Source: Parachlamydiaceae bacterium
GTDB taxonomy: Bacteria > Chlamydiota > Chlamydiia > Chlamydiales > Parachlamydiaceae
Assembly: GCA_013817115.1 (NCBI GenBank)
Contig: JACDDG010000014.1
Coordinates: 1-15,453, forward strand
DNA: 15,453 bases
Direction of reading: 5' to 3'
Within the stretch, counting starts at the first letter, position 1; the number at the start of each line of letters is the position of its first letter. The notes under the pieces were generated by a model. It searched no databases and was not told the origin of the DNA. It saw nothing but the letters and a program-made list of their open reading frames with translations. Below, one piece after another: positions 15,350 through 15,453 of this stretch. The position numbers were made by a program, and so were the translations under genes.

Positions 15350-15453
15350 TTATCCTGTCGCTGATCCCAGCATATCTATGAGCCAATTAACCCTTTCATC
15401 GCTTTGATTTTCCCGGTTCATATCACTTTCATCGAACCAGTTAAAATATCTCC
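15350..15453 (-). CDS. 3' end of an unidentified gene (partial)
   Basis: The minus strand is open from the right window edge to a TAA stop at 15350-15352, giving the last 33 residues of a protein. The composition is protein-like, with aromatic and acidic residues (RYFNWFDESDM ... NRENQSDERVNWLIDMLGS). I do not recognise the family. It converges on the acetyltransferase gene. A competing 22-codon plus-strand ORF (15339-15407) has a less protein-like sequence. The fragment is too short for a firm call. Confidence 0.45.
   Translation of the reverse strand, partial: RYFNWFDESDMNRENQSDERVNWLIDMLGSATG

Noticed and set aside
15339..15407. 22-codon plus-strand ORF with AAGGGA upstream
   Set aside because: It is short, unrecognised, and overlaps a more protein-like minus-strand frame that is open to the window edge.

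Overview
The window looks like a chromosomal segment of a Chlamydiae bacterium, most likely an environmental, amoeba-associated member (Parachlamydiaceae-like). The evidence is the gene order clpX, clpP, tig, SNF2-family helicase, mreB, pckA, which matches the conserved chlamydial block (CT705 to CT710 in Chlamydia trachomatis, from memory). An N-terminally extended MreB fits this. Intergenic palindromes and a group II intron are unlike the compact pathogenic Chlamydia genomes. Genus-level assignment is inference.

Layout. Positions 1-1342 (minus strand) hold the 5' part of a group II intron whose reverse transcriptase has a frameshift near 100-103; the intron begins just after a hairpin that is probably the terminator of the next gene. 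Positions 1444-6133 and 6141-9641 form a minus-strand series read SNF2 helicase, mreB, pckA, LysM membrane protein. The mreB-pckA gap contains a roughly 300-bp inverted-repeat element. Positions 9642-9949 are a divergent control region with a second, unrelated long palindrome and back-to-back promoter-like sequences. To the right, on the plus strand, come two identical tRNA-Gly(GCC) genes, tig, clpP and clpX. After clpX lies a second copy of the 300-bp element, then a GNAT-like acetyltransferase gene. The right edge cuts through the 3' end of an unidentified minus-strand gene.

How the genes work together. Tig, ClpP and ClpX form the usual protein quality-control set: nascent-chain chaperone, protease chamber and unfoldase. 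MreB is the actin-like organiser of peptidoglycan synthesis and, in Chlamydiae lacking FtsZ, of division. PckA links the TCA cycle and phosphoenolpyruvate. The LysM protein is a candidate envelope protein that may bind peptidoglycan.

The most unusual content is non-coding. Two copies of a composite palindromic element each carry six nested short hairpins and a conserved centre, and both lie in the same orientation relative to local transcription. A separate giant hairpin lies in the likely SNF2 leader. No CRISPR array, prophage or complete transposase gene was seen.
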